DNA of 64,000 bases from Panagrolaimus kolymaensis (lineage: Eukaryota > Nematoda > Chromadorea > Rhabditida > Panagrolaimidae). The notes beneath the pieces are model-generated. The model saw nothing but the letters and a program-made list of their open reading frames with translations. It had not been told where the DNA came from and made no database searches. The stretch covers positions 310,001 through 374,000 of the forward strand of contig JAJQJQ010000035.1 of the NCBI GenBank assembly GCA_028622995.1, written 5' to 3'. The position numbers were made by a program, and so were the translations under genes. Positions 30,154 to 41,019 of the stretch are shown one piece after another (position 1 is the stretch's first letter; every line of letters begins with the position of its first letter).

Positions 30154-30885
30154 ATGTCACCTAAAAATAAGCTTATTCCACCTTGCTATTGCAAGCATCG
30201 ACTTCGATCATTTAAAAAAATTTGTGGCTTTTATAAAGTTTTTTTAACTGGAATGTTAACAGCTTTAAGTGCTTTCAGGTTATTGCCTTTTATAGGAAAC
30301 GATCATAAGCCATATTTTCAATTTATCATCACAAATTATTTAACCATCTTAAAAATGGAATGTCATGAAACTCTAGAATTTAGAGGAGGAAATTTAGAAA
30401 TATATGCGTTTAAAACAGATTTTTATAATATCCAAAAGGTGAAAATCAAATTATCGTCATAGTGCTTTACTTTAAAAATTTTTTAGTCTGAATTATTCGA
30501 ATGGCGCAAATCAACTTCACACCTTCGAGATTTATTTGAAACTTTTAAACTAACAACTACCGTAACTCAACAACCTCAATGTGAAATTTTAAGCGCTGAA
30601 AAATTGTTTTTGACAATTGAAAATTATTTTAAAACGTTTCCAAATTTCTATCTTCAATCGCTAAACCCTATCCTATTATCATTTATTTTAATTATAGCGA
30701 ATAAAGAATTCAGAGAAATGTATCGTATTGATAAAAGACAACTACTACTTATTTGTTTACTCCCATTTATTATTGTTATTTATTTGTTTGTAAAAATAAT
30801 GAAGCAGAAAAGACAAATTCAATGTTTGTTAAAATTTATTCAAAATTGTGGTAACTTTTCTTTTAATGAATGTTTGGGTAAATAA
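30154..30885 (+). CDS. Small putative membrane protein, unknown
   Basis: Two exons, 30154-30438 and 30487-30885, give 227 residues. I do not recognise the family. A Cys-rich basic N-terminus (PPCYCKHRLRSF) precedes a possible hydrophobic segment (VFLTGMLTALSAFRLLPFIG). The C-terminal part has two further hydrophobic runs, NPILLSFILIIA and LLLICLLPFIIVIYLFVKI, followed by a short basic tail. A TTTTCAACAG acceptor ends two bases before the ATG, so the gene is either trans-spliced there or has an upstream exon. It could be a lineage-specific membrane protein; no catalytic motif is visible. Confidence 0.55.
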
Positions 30886-31628
30886 ATAATTTTTCTTTGA
30901 ATCGCAAAATAAAAAAATTGTTTTTAAAATTGTAAATCACAGGCAATGTTTATGTAACTAACCTTTCAAAACTATTACTCTTAATTACGTCAAAATCATT
31001 AACTGGTTGAACCAAGTTTTTTCTTTATTAGGAACATTATATTTACGGACAAACTAAATACAAAAACAACAACAACAAAAAGAAAAAGAAAAACAATGAT
31101 GTTCTTATTTTGATAGATGATATAAATCGATTAGTTTGATGGCTTAAAAATAACAATCAAGGTCCTTCAAAACTTTAAAAGAAAAAAAGTTTGACACATT
31201 CATGTAAAATAAATTTAAAGTAAATAAAGTTTTCTAGTTAGAAAATAGTGATACCGTAAAAAGAATCTTTAATGTATCTTAAAATTTTATAGTCAGCCTA
31301 AAAAATCACGTTTAAAATACATACATATGTACTTTGAAGGACTTTGAAATTGATAATTGACGAAGAAGAAAACAACAACCACCTATGTGATGTTTTTTTT
31401 TACCAATTTGTGGAGGTTATTATTTTTCATAGTTTCCGTTTTTTCTCCCCCTTTTTATCAGATGCTTAAATTCAAATACCTAAATATAAGCAAGCTTCAT
31501 TCATTTTTTTATGTTAAAGAACTTTTGGTGTTTTTTCTTATTCCTTTTTTTCTTTCCTTTAGTTTTTTAGACTGTATTTATTTTTCTTATAATTTTTATT
31601 ACTTTTTAGTTAACATTAACTTTTTATA
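30886..31628. other. Intergenic spacer upstream of P450
   Basis: AT-rich with no repeat or RNA recognised. It contains the likely promoter of the P450 gene. A T-rich frame in 31357-31629 encodes only Phe-rich low complexity. Confidence 0.4.
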
Positions 31629-33483
31629 ATGCTCGGATTACTCTTGGTTTTATTTATTGGTTTGGAACTTTTTTATAATTATTATTGGAAACGCCGAGGA
31701 TTGCCCCCAGGTAAATAAAGCCTCAACGCATGGCTAAAATATTTTTAGTTTTTACTCTTTGTTAAAAACTAACTTTATAAAATGTCTTGACACCACACTT
31801 TAATATTTTATAGGACCTGCGCCATTACCATTGCTTGGAAATTGGCATGCATTTTCTCGAGAACCACCAGGTTATGCAACCTTTGCTCGTTGGGCTAAAC
31901 AATATGGTCCAATATATACTTATTGGCAAGGCGAACAACCTCTTATAGCTGTAAATGGGTTTGATTTAATTATGGAAACTTTTGTTAAAAATGGTGATGC
32001 AACAAGCGATCGACAAGCAAAATATTTATCCAATTATTCTCGCCTATTTCGAGGTTTGGAGCTCCTCATTTTATTTAGATGTTTAAAATTATTTAAGGTA
32101 CCGAAGAAAGAGGCTTCTTTTCCTCATTTGGACAAAATCAAGAATGGGCTGAACATCGTCGATTTGCAATGCAACAATTTCGAAAGCACAAATTTGGTGA
32201 GCCAATGGTTAGTTTCATTTTAAAAAGTATCAAAGAGTTTTTTTATAAACAACGCTAAACTATTTTATCTAAAAGAAAATCCCTAAAAAGTTTTAGATAA
32301 CCGCGGAAGTTGAAAATATAATTGAAAAATTACAAAATCAAATTGATGCTGGAATAGAAGAGCATGATGTTTCCCATTTGAATGATGCCGCCATTGGCTC
32401 TGTAATCCATCAAATTTTGTTTGGATATCGTTTCAGTGATGATAAACTTCACGAATATTATCAACTTCGAAAATGGAATGAAACCCATTTCGGACTTTTC
32501 CCCAGCCTTCGATTGCTTGTGGTACTTTTACAACCAGAAATTTTAAAACATGTGCCTTGGTTGAATGAAGATTACTCAAAGTTAATGGATTCTGGGAATG
32601 GTTTATATGAATTTTGGGAAAATGAAATTCATGAGCATCAAGAACGGCATAAAAATTTATTCAACAATGATTCCAATGTTGAGGATGCTATCGATTATGT
32701 TGATGCTTTTTTAAGGCAAAGACAAAGAAATCTTGAAACAACAGGAGATGAAGGAGTTTTTTCATTGGGACAGTTGCGAGCTTTTTGTTTCGATCTTTGG
32801 TTGGCACCACAATTGACGGCCACGCAGATTACTTATGATATACTTATGCTAATTCGGCATCCAAATATTCAACGAAAAATGCAAGAAGAACTTGATAGAA
32901 TTTGTGGTAAAGGACGTGTGGAAATGCAACATAAAATTGATCTGCCATACACCAATGCTGTTGTTACTGTTAGCCTTAAAAAAACAAACTTTAATCATAA
33001 ACAAAGATTTTTAGGAACTTCGAAGAGTTGGTTGTTTTGCAGTCCATCCAGCTCCAGCGAGACAAACTCGAATCCCTTTAAACATTGGCGGCCATATTAT
33101 TCCTGTTGGAACTGGAATTCATCCAGTATTTTCGAGTGTTCTCTATGACGAAACATTATTTCCTGAACCAGAAAAATTTATGCCTGAAAGATGGCTAACT
33201 AATGATGATGACAAATTCAATAAACCCGAATACATGATTGGATTTAGTATTGGAAAGCGAATGTGTTTGGGAGAGCAAATGTCAAAAATTATGGATTTTC
33301 TAATCGTTGCAAATATGGTTCATGAATTTGAGGTACAAGTTTGAATGATATTCCAAAAAATTAAGATGATTTTAGTTCCATGCAATCGATCCAACAAATC
33401 CTCCATCTGATGAAAAAACTGGTGGGCCAGTAGTTTTTATAAAAGAAAAATTCAAATGCCGTGTGATTCCTCGCATTTCTTGA
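31629..33483 (+). CDS. Cytochrome P450 (CYP2-like nematode type) with atypical I helix
   Basis: Six exons (31629-31710, 31814-32053, 32098-32207, 32297-32968, 33015-33332, 33376-33483) give 509 residues. The N-terminal membrane anchor LLLVLFIGLELFYNYYW is followed by the proline-rich hinge PPGPAPLPLLGN. The ExxR of helix K is ELRR, the PERW meander is present, and the haem loop is FSIGKRMCLGEQ with its cysteine ligand. P450s oxidise lipids, hormones or xenobiotics at the ER using NADPH-P450 reductase. The I-helix oxygen-activation motif, usually AG-x-E/D-T, reads LAPQLTATQ here: Gly is Pro and the acidic residue is Leu. Three donors are weak (GTTTGG at 32054, GTTAGT at 32208 and GTTAGC at 32969) but fit phase and family alignment. 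Confidence 0.88.
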
Positions 33484-33651
33484 GTGACTATTGCATCCAT
33501 GAAACAAAGTAAGCAACATAAAGAATGAGATTTAAGTCGATAAAAATACATAAGCGTATATATTCAAGCACCTTTATTATTCAAAAAATAAACATATAAT
33601 AAAATTAAACATTACACATTCATAAAGAAACAATTGTATCATTTGCGAATA

Positions 33652-34177
33652 TTAGATAGCTCCAACTTCAGATAGCTTCTTTTCAAGTTTACCATTCTTT
33701 TGAGCTGCAGCAGTATCATCTCCACCACCGAAAAATTGACCATTGATAAATACACGAGGAACAGAACTAAAAAAAAGTAAAAACAATTAATCGGAAAAAT
33801 AAAATATTAATACACTTACCGAGCACCAGTAATGCTTTCAAGATAATCTTGAATTTCATTGCAATCTTCACGTTTATCCAGCTCAACACAATAGTAGTTT
33901 TCTGATGGAATTTTGAAGCCTCCTAAAGCTTGTTTTGCTTTGGTACAATAAGGACAATATGACTTGGAGAAGACAGCAACTTTGTTCTTGCTGATTGCAT
34001 CGTTGACGAAATCTTTAGCGGCAGACATAGCTTTCTGAAAAATGAACAAAGTTAGAAAAATTTAGCTGCGCGCATGGAATTGACTTTAAAGCAAGCTTTT
34101 CCTTCTAATCGTTATTTTTTTGAAATTAGACTTACAGGATCTTTGCGTCCTCCACCAAAAGAAAGACTTTGTCCCAT
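33652..34177 (-). CDS. Dithiol glutaredoxin (CPYC)
   Basis: Three exons (34136-34177, 33820-34034, 33652-33766) give 123 residues. The active site SKSYCPYCTKAK, the TVP-like cis-proline segment (SVPRVFINGQFFGG) and the GG-D glutathione-binding motif (GGGDDT) are all present, so it should reduce protein disulfides and glutathione mixed disulfides. The first exon encodes MGQSLSFGGGRKDP, an N-terminal extension matching the MGxxxS N-myristoylation pattern. A second in-frame ATG (MSAAKDF) begins the core fold at 34028, so both membrane-targeted and cytosolic forms are conceivable. A TTTTAG six bases before the first ATG looks like a trans-splice acceptor. Confidence 0.92.
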
Positions 34178-34854
34178 ATTCTAAAACGAAAAGTTTTTGA
34201 AAAGACCCAAAATGGAACGATCACCAACTAACGAAAAAAAAAAGTAAAAGTGCTAACGATAGAAAAGATTACTCAAAGTCAATCCCAAAAGTATTTAAAA
34301 ACAAAGGAGAAGCAACAAAAAAAATTGTAAGCAAAAAGTTAGTAATCGTTAACCCGTATATATATTCACCAACCACCACGAAATACAAAAAAGAAAAAAA
34401 GGATGATAATATTTTTTTGACACAACTTTTTAGAGTGGAAACAAACGTTTCAAAAAAAAGAAATAAAAGTAAACAACGAAAAGAACGGACCGATGATGAT
34501 GCAGATGGGCCACCACCACCACTGGCAGAACGCATGAGACGAAGGAAGGAAATACGCAACATTCGATTTCGATAACCAAGATAGTTGAGAATCGGAATCA
34601 TTGATATAAAAAGAAGATTGCTTTTTGTTGTTGTTGTTATTGAAAACACAAATTGGGGACTAAATTCTAGCAATAAAAAAATAAAATAAAAATGAAGTTA
34701 TTGAAAAGATACGTAAAAATGTTGGATAAAAGCATGGCAAAAAAAAGGGGAACATTTTTCACGAGTATATAAAATTCATTAAAACACAAAACAAATGAGT
34801 TTTTTGTAATTTTAAAGCATCAAATATTGTAAAACATTAATGGAATTAGCACAT
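34178..34854. other. Intergenic region upstream of the glutaredoxin gene
   Basis: AT-rich region with a Ser/Gly-coding minus-strand frame (34269-34673) that has no domain and no clear splice partner. It probably holds the glutaredoxin promoter. Confidence 0.3.
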
Positions 34855-35053
34855 TTAAAGGAACAAGACTATTTGATGCCTTTTCGAAAATTTCGATACT
34901 GGGGCTGGGAGGAAGAGTTGGGGCGGCGCGTGTTTGAACTACCGTGTAAGACAGAAAGTGACACGGTAGTTCAAACACGCGCCGCCCCAACTCTTCCTCC
35001 CAGCCCCAGTATCGAAATTTTCGAAAAGGCATCAAATAGTCTTGTTCCTTTAA
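34855..35053. mobile_element. 199-bp near-palindrome with perfect 93-bp arms and TTAA ends
   Basis: Arms 34855-34947 and 34961-35053 are perfect reverse complements over 93 bases with only 13 bases between them. Both ends are TTAA and the sequence starts TTAAAGGAACAAGACT. The centre is GC-rich (GGGGCGGCGCG) in otherwise AT-rich DNA. Because of the symmetry both strands encode the same short peptide start. It most likely belongs with the element at 29753 as a TTAA-targeting foldback MITE, although beyond TTAAAGG the two share little sequence. The flanks differ on the two sides, which argues against a simple foldback sequencing artefact. Confidence 0.75.
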
Positions 35054-35688
35054 TTATAAAAAATAAAATTAAGCCTTCCTAAAAAATCTCATAGCTGCCA
35101 CCAAATCCACGCAAACGAGGATGCTTTCATCATGAGAAACTAGAGAACACAGTTTGCCACTAAAATTTCATTGGATGAAGCAGCATTTTTTTTTCTTCTT
35201 CATTTACTCCTTTTTTGCTTTTGCTTCTTCTTTCTTTTCTTCTTCGCTTTCAAACTTCGATTTTCCAATTCACTGCTTTATTCTTTTATTTTATTTTTCT
35301 TTCAAAGCCCTTTTTTTCTTCAATTTTTTAAGCCCAATAATCGTTATTCAATAATAATTCTTTAGTTTGACATAAACAAAGGTAGAATATAAGCGTTCCT
35401 CTAAGATTATTTGTTTTTTTTTACAAATCTATCATTAGTTTGTCTAATGTTATTCTTATATGTATCGGATTTTGAGGCTTTGACATGTTTAATTTAAGGA
35501 TTTATGATAGAGGAAAAGTTTTTCCAATAATGTCGTATTCTTCCAATTTTTTCTTTGCGTGTTTTTCGTTATGCCGTAGAAACTTTTGCGGCGAATATAA
35601 AAACTATGTCTCTTTATTAATTTTGCTAATTCGTAACATTTTCAGGTATTTTACCAAAGTAAATTTCAATCCAATAGCAATAACAACC

Positions 35689-37378
35689 ATGACATCTGCT
35701 CCTGTTGATGTCAATCAAGGCATAACAAATCATAAAACTGCTACCATACGTAATTACACCACTCAACCACGGTTAAGTAAGTCGTCTCATATTTGTACTT
35801 TCTCATTTTAATGATATAATATTTCAGCGTATAAAACAGTCACCGGTGTTAATGGTCCATTGGTTATTCTTGGTGATGTGAAATTCCCTCAATATGCTGA
35901 AATTGTTTATTTAACTCTTCAAGATGGATCAAAAAGAACTGGACAAGTTCTTGAAGTAACTAAAAATAAAGCTGTTGTTCAAGTTTTTGAAGGAACATCT
36001 GGAATTGATGCTCGAAATACTATTTGTGAATTTACTGGTGATATTTTGAGATCGCCTGTCTCTGAAGATATGCTTGGTCGAATTTTTAATGGTTCTGGAA
36101 AGCCAATTGATAAAGGTCCACCTGTTCTTGCTGAAGATTTCTTAGACATTAATGGACAGCCTATTAATCCATGGTCTCGTATTTATCCTGAAGAAATGAT
36201 TCAAACTGGGATTTCTGCTATTGATATTATGAACAGTATTGCTCGAGGACAAAAGATTCCAATTTTTTCTGCTGCTGGTTTGCCTCATAATGAGGTTTGT
36301 ATAACTATTTTGAAATCTTTAATGAATAATTTACTTTAGATTGCTGCTCAAATTGTGCGACAAGGTGGTCTTGTAAAACTTCCTGATCGGCCACATCGTG
36401 AAGGCGACGATAACTTTGCCATCGTTTTTGCTGCAATGGGTGTAAACATGGAGACTGCGCGTTTCTTCAAACAAGATTTCGAAGAAAATGGTTCAATGGA
36501 AAATGTTTGCCTCTTTTTGAACTTGGCTAATGATCCTACGTAAGCATTTTGATTTTAAAGGCTTTTTAAATCATACCTTCTTTTACAGAATTGAACGAAT
36601 CATCACTCCTCGACTTGCTTTAACTGCTGCTGAATTCTTAGCTTATCAATGTCAAAAGCATGTTTTGGTTGTTCTTACCGATATGTCTTCATATGCTGAA
36701 GCTTTACGTGAGGTATCTGCTGCTCGTGAAGAAGTACCTGGTCGTCGTGGTTTTCCTGGTTATATGTACACTGATTTGGCTACTATTTATGAACGTGCAG
36801 GCCGTGTCGAAGGTCGGGATGGTTCTATTACACAGATTCCTATTTTGACCATGCCTAATGATGATATTACTCATCCTATTCCCGATCTTACTGGTTACAT
36901 CACTGAAGGACAAATTTATGTTGATCGTCAACTTCATAATCGCCAAATTTATCCACCAATTAATGTACTTCCATCACTATCTCGTCTTATGAAATCTGCT
37001 ATTGGTGAAGGTATGACTCGTGAAGATCATTCAGATGTTTCTAATCAATTATATGCTTGTTATGCCATTGGTAAAGATGTCCAAGCTATGAAGGCTGTTG
37101 TTGGTGTAGAAGCGTTGTCACCTGATGATTTACTTTATCTTGAATTTTTAACGAAGTTTGAAAAGAATTTTATTTCACAAGGTTTGCATTCTCTTTTTTT
37201 TTGCTATTCATTTCATTACACTATCATTTTAGGTAATTATGAAAACCGTACTGTTTTTGAATCTCTTGATATTGGATGGCAATTGCTTCGAATTTTTCCA
37301 CGTGAAATGTTGAAACGTATTCCTGTTAAAACTTTAGACAAATATTATCCTCGTGGTGGCGCTGGAGCAAACAATTAA
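35689..37378 (+). CDS. vha-12: V-type proton ATPase subunit B
   Basis: Five exons (35689-35776, 35828-36294, 36340-36539, 36589-37181, 37233-37378) give 497 residues, close to the usual length of this subunit. It is the regulatory nucleotide-binding subunit of the V1 head, alternating with the catalytic A subunit to acidify organelles and secretory membranes. Diagnostic stretches are [19 protein letters not shown] (degenerate P-loop of B subunits), [35 protein letters not shown] and the near-invariant [23 protein letters not shown] ends at 35645, 43 bases before the ATG, consistent with a 5' UTR intron or spliced leader. MRPL38 follows on the same strand after 265 bases. Confidence 0.97.
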
Positions 37379-37643
37379 TGGTCAGAAGTTTATTCTCAAA
37401 AATTTTTCCTACAATCTTCACTTTTATTTACCCAGAAAAAATGAATTTGTTTGAAGCTTTAATCTAAAAATTCTATGTCATTTACTTTTAATTTATTTTG
37501 TATATTTTATAATATTTATTTCTACTTCTTGAACAATAAATAAGAGTTTTGAGTTTGGAAGATTGTTAATGAATTGCGTTTCTGGCGCTTGTTGATATCA
37601 CTTTAAAACTTTCTTCAAGTAAAGACCGTATTATGTTTTCTAG

Positions 37644-39287
37644 ATGAAGCGCGTTCGTTCAATTTATGCAGAACATTATATTACACGATCTCATCGGGCT
37701 AGATTTACTCCTCGTGTTAATCGACCATGGCGTCCAAGAGTTATTGCATGGGCAGGTCCAACTGCATTTATGAGAGACAGGTAAGGCGTTATTACTTTAA
37801 TTTCGTGTACTCTCACATCTCATATTTGCTTATTTTTAGGTGGTATGAAAGAGACTTTTGGTATAAAGCTCGAATTCAAAAACCTGAAATTGTTCCACGT
37901 TTACATCTTATTGAAGCTGATAGAATTGTTGAAACATATGAAGAACGAACACGTGTTGAAAAGCCAAAAGAAATTGATATTGGATTTAAACGACGTCAAG
38001 AATCATTAAATATCGAAAGGAATGAAGAGGAACTCGAAAGACTAGCAAGAAAGCGAGAACGTAAGTTTACAAATCAAAATATTTTTACTTTTTTTTGCTG
38101 CTACATACTCTCTTATTTTTTTAGTTGAAATTGATTTGGACTCTCTTAGCTTCAACCACCTTTCACTCTATGATCATTTTAATATCTTTGAAGATCTCTT
38201 TGTTCCTGGTGTTTATTTTAATAACACTCAAAAATTCACTGTAAAGTTTGGAGAGAATTCGGTTCAACGAGGAAATCATCTTACTGCTGAAGTAGCTTTG
38301 TCTCAACCTAAATTGGATATTGAAAGTTTGGGCTCTGATGCTTATAATTCTGTGATCATGTTAAACATGGATGGTGATGCTTTTACACAAGCAAAAGAAG
38401 ATGATGTTGATAAAACTCAACTACTTCATTGGTTTGTTGCTAATATTCCTGATGGTAAAAGTGATGGAGAAACTCTTGTCCCATATCTTCCACCAACTCC
38501 TTACAAAGGAACCGGATTTCATCGAATAGCTTTTGTATTGTTTCGACATAAAGAAAAGATTAATTTTGGTGATGTTAAAGTTAAAGGGTATGTTCAAAGA
38601 ATTAATTAGGAATTAGAACCTTTTGTACGAAAGCGGTCTGTTAAAATATGATCATGTGTAGCTATATTTCTGCTTCTTTTTTTTTAATATATTTTATGAT
38701 AGAAGTTTATGTTTAATATTTTAGTGAACATTTGGCTGATCGAATCTTCCGTTTCAATCGCTTCTTCAAAGCTCATGAAAATCAAATTACTCCATCATCT
38801 CTTGGCTTTGCCCAATTCAAATATGATAAATCTGTTGATGCAACATTGCACAAAATTGGAATGAAATCTCCTCGTTACTTTTATGAATGGAATGAAACTC
38901 TGAAGCATGAACAAATTGAACATCCTAAGAAGCCCATGCCATTCAATCAGTAAGTTTACCATTTCTTGAAACCCTTAATTTTTTTTATGTTTCAGTTATC
39001 TCGATATGTATCGTCCACCACAGCTTGTTCAACGTGAAATGTTTAAGAAAAAGCTTGAAAGACTTATCCACGATGGTGAATGTGAAAAGGCTCCATATCC
39101 AGATATCTTATATCCTGAAAACAAAAAGAAACTTCCACCATGGCAACATCAAGAACTTATTAGAGAAAATCTTGGATCGGATAAATATGCATCACTTTAT
39201 CTTAAAAATGGATTTAAAAATGCCGTGGAACAAGCATCAACCGCTTTGGAAGAAAATAAAGTGGAACAAAAAGAATCTGCTGTTTAG
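37644..39287 (+). CDS. mrpl-38: Mitochondrial ribosomal protein L38 (PEBP-like)
   Basis: Five exons (37644-37780, 37840-38060, 38125-38587, 38725-38949, 38996-39287) give 445 residues. The N-terminal basic part (KRVRSIYAEHYITRSHRARF) suits mitochondrial import. The central phosphatidylethanolamine-binding-protein-like fold shows LHWFVANIPDGKSDGE and YLPPTPYKGTGFHRIAFVLF, typical of mL38 of the large mitoribosomal subunit. The C-terminal helical part ends at GFKNAVEQASTALEE. The acceptor TTTTCTAG abuts the ATG directly, the pattern expected of a trans-spliced message; with V-ATPase B just upstream the two could form an operon, which is inference. Confidence 0.93.
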
Positions 39288-39621
39288 ACTGAATCCAATT
39301 TGATCGTTATTTTTTTAGGTACTTATTTTGTTGTTGTGTTTATAGTATATTGAATAAAAGTTGATTTTTATTTCATGAAAAAACATTTGTATTTTTTTAT
39401 CTTCAAAGGACATTTAAAAGTTTTGTGGAAGTTGTTCGATAACTAATTTCTTTTCGGTTGCTTTAACGCAATTGATTTTTTTATCACCATTATTTGATTA
39501 GTGCTGGCTTCATATTGATTTTTTTTTTTATCAATTTTTAAAGGAAGATTAGATTCATTTTTAAAAGCGTTTTTTTAGAAATCAATGAAACTCTAAATTT
39601 GGAAACTTTATATAACCATAT

Positions 39622-40613
39622 ATGTTTTCTATTAATTTTGATAGCCTCTCAGATGTTGCAATAATCAAAAGATTGAGATTCTTACTTGAGAGAAAATTTT
39701 TGTTAAAAGAAAACCTTACTCTTTCTACGATTGATTTCGGTGAATTAGAACTTGTTGAAGATAGAATTATTGTGAATATTGAAATTCTTCGACAACAAAA
39801 TGAGAAACATTTACCTCCTTCGATTATTCATAGTTTATATTATGATTGTGTTTGTTATGAAAATTATTACCACTTATCATTATTAAAAAATACTGATTCA
39901 AAGCTTATGCAAATCGTTTCTCCAACAAAGAAAATGCCTCAATTTGTAAATCCCGAATCTGTGGGTGCTGAATTATTGAAGGAAGCATCTAAAGTTTTTA
40001 ATAAAGATGAAACTATTATTCTTACAATTCCTCGTCGTTTTGAAGATCCACAAAAACAAGCATATTTGAAGGCAGCAGAATACGCACAGTTAACGAATAA
40101 TAAATTTGTTGATGAAATTATTGCTTTTGCTCATGGATATGAAGCTGCATATTCTCCATATTTCCCTGAAAACTTTACTTATTTAATAATACGTTATTTT
40201 TATCCTGGGTTTACGATCTCCTTGATCCAATCAGGAATGGATAAAAATAAAGAACTCAAAACTAAGCAAGTTAAATTCGGAGATTTTGCTAACTTTGAAA
40301 GTGATTTTTTTGATGTTATTATCAAAAAAGGTCAATGGAAATAAAATGTAAGATTAATTTACCGCCTTTGCGAAAATTAATTTATTGTTTTAGGATATTT
40401 TTACCAAGTAACGAATTTGAAAAATTCCTCGATGGTTTAATTGAAGTTAAAGCTGCAACTAAAGTTGATGCAATTATTGTAATGCAAAATCGTCTCCTAT
40501 TTTTAATTGTATCTGATTATTTTAAAAATGAAAATTTAGTTTTTATTGAAAATCCTGAAACTTTAATTTCTCAAGGCACAAACATGACATTTTATGTCAA
40601 CCAAGAAGCTTGA
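39622..40613 (+). CDS. Short Hsp70-derived protein (lid plus truncated nucleotide domain), probable frameshift
   Basis: Exons 39622-40347 and 40394-40613. Residues about 1-90 match an Hsp70 helical lid, ending HLPPSIIHSLYYDC where Hsp70 has the CNPIIxxLYQ-like end. From residue about 115 comes the middle of a nucleotide-binding domain: ESVGAELLKEASKVF, ILTIPRRFEDPQKQAYLKAA (compare TVPAYFNDxQRQAT), DEIIAFAHGYE; exon 2 resembles the end of the domain. Lid before nucleotide domain is the reverse of Hsp70. A run of six A at 40324-40329 puts the frame into a stop at 40342; with five A the frame reaches the GTAAGA donor at 40348 in the phase exon 2 needs, with a 46-base intron exactly as in the next gene. 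It is therefore either a recent pseudogene or a homopolymer error. ATP-binding motifs are lost. Confidence 0.65.
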
Positions 40614-41019
40614 CTTTTCTTGATTTTTGTTGAATAAATTAGAATTTAAAATATGGATGAAACCAATCTTTATTATCGCATCGAGTCAATTTTTAGTGTT
40701 CAACTTTTGTAATAACAAAATCAATAAAAAAATTTAAGAAAAAAACCTACACTATTTTTATTCTCTAATCAATCTTAATCGATCACCATTGTCTTATCAT
40801 TTTCTTAGTTGGCTTATTTTTCGGTGTAATGAAAAATTGGTCACCATTATTGTGTTATCAATTATAGTTTAATATTGATTCGCGATTTTTTTTGTCAAAA
40901 ATTAATAAACTTATAAGAATCTCCTTTTATTCTATTTTAAAAGTAAATATATTTGTTTTAAGGTTGTTTATATCAACCGTTATTTATAGCTCGTTTTCTT
41001 GTACTAACTAATGTTTTAG

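Noticed and set aside
34269..34673. Minus-strand frame with SASGGGGPSASSSV, considered as an upstream glutaredoxin exon
   Set aside because: The glutaredoxin gene already has a good start with an acceptor before it; no donor links this frame in phase.
34820..35082. Open frames on both strands sharing the peptide PFRKFRYWGWEEELGRRVFE
   Set aside because: The identity is caused by the perfect palindrome, not by a conserved protein.
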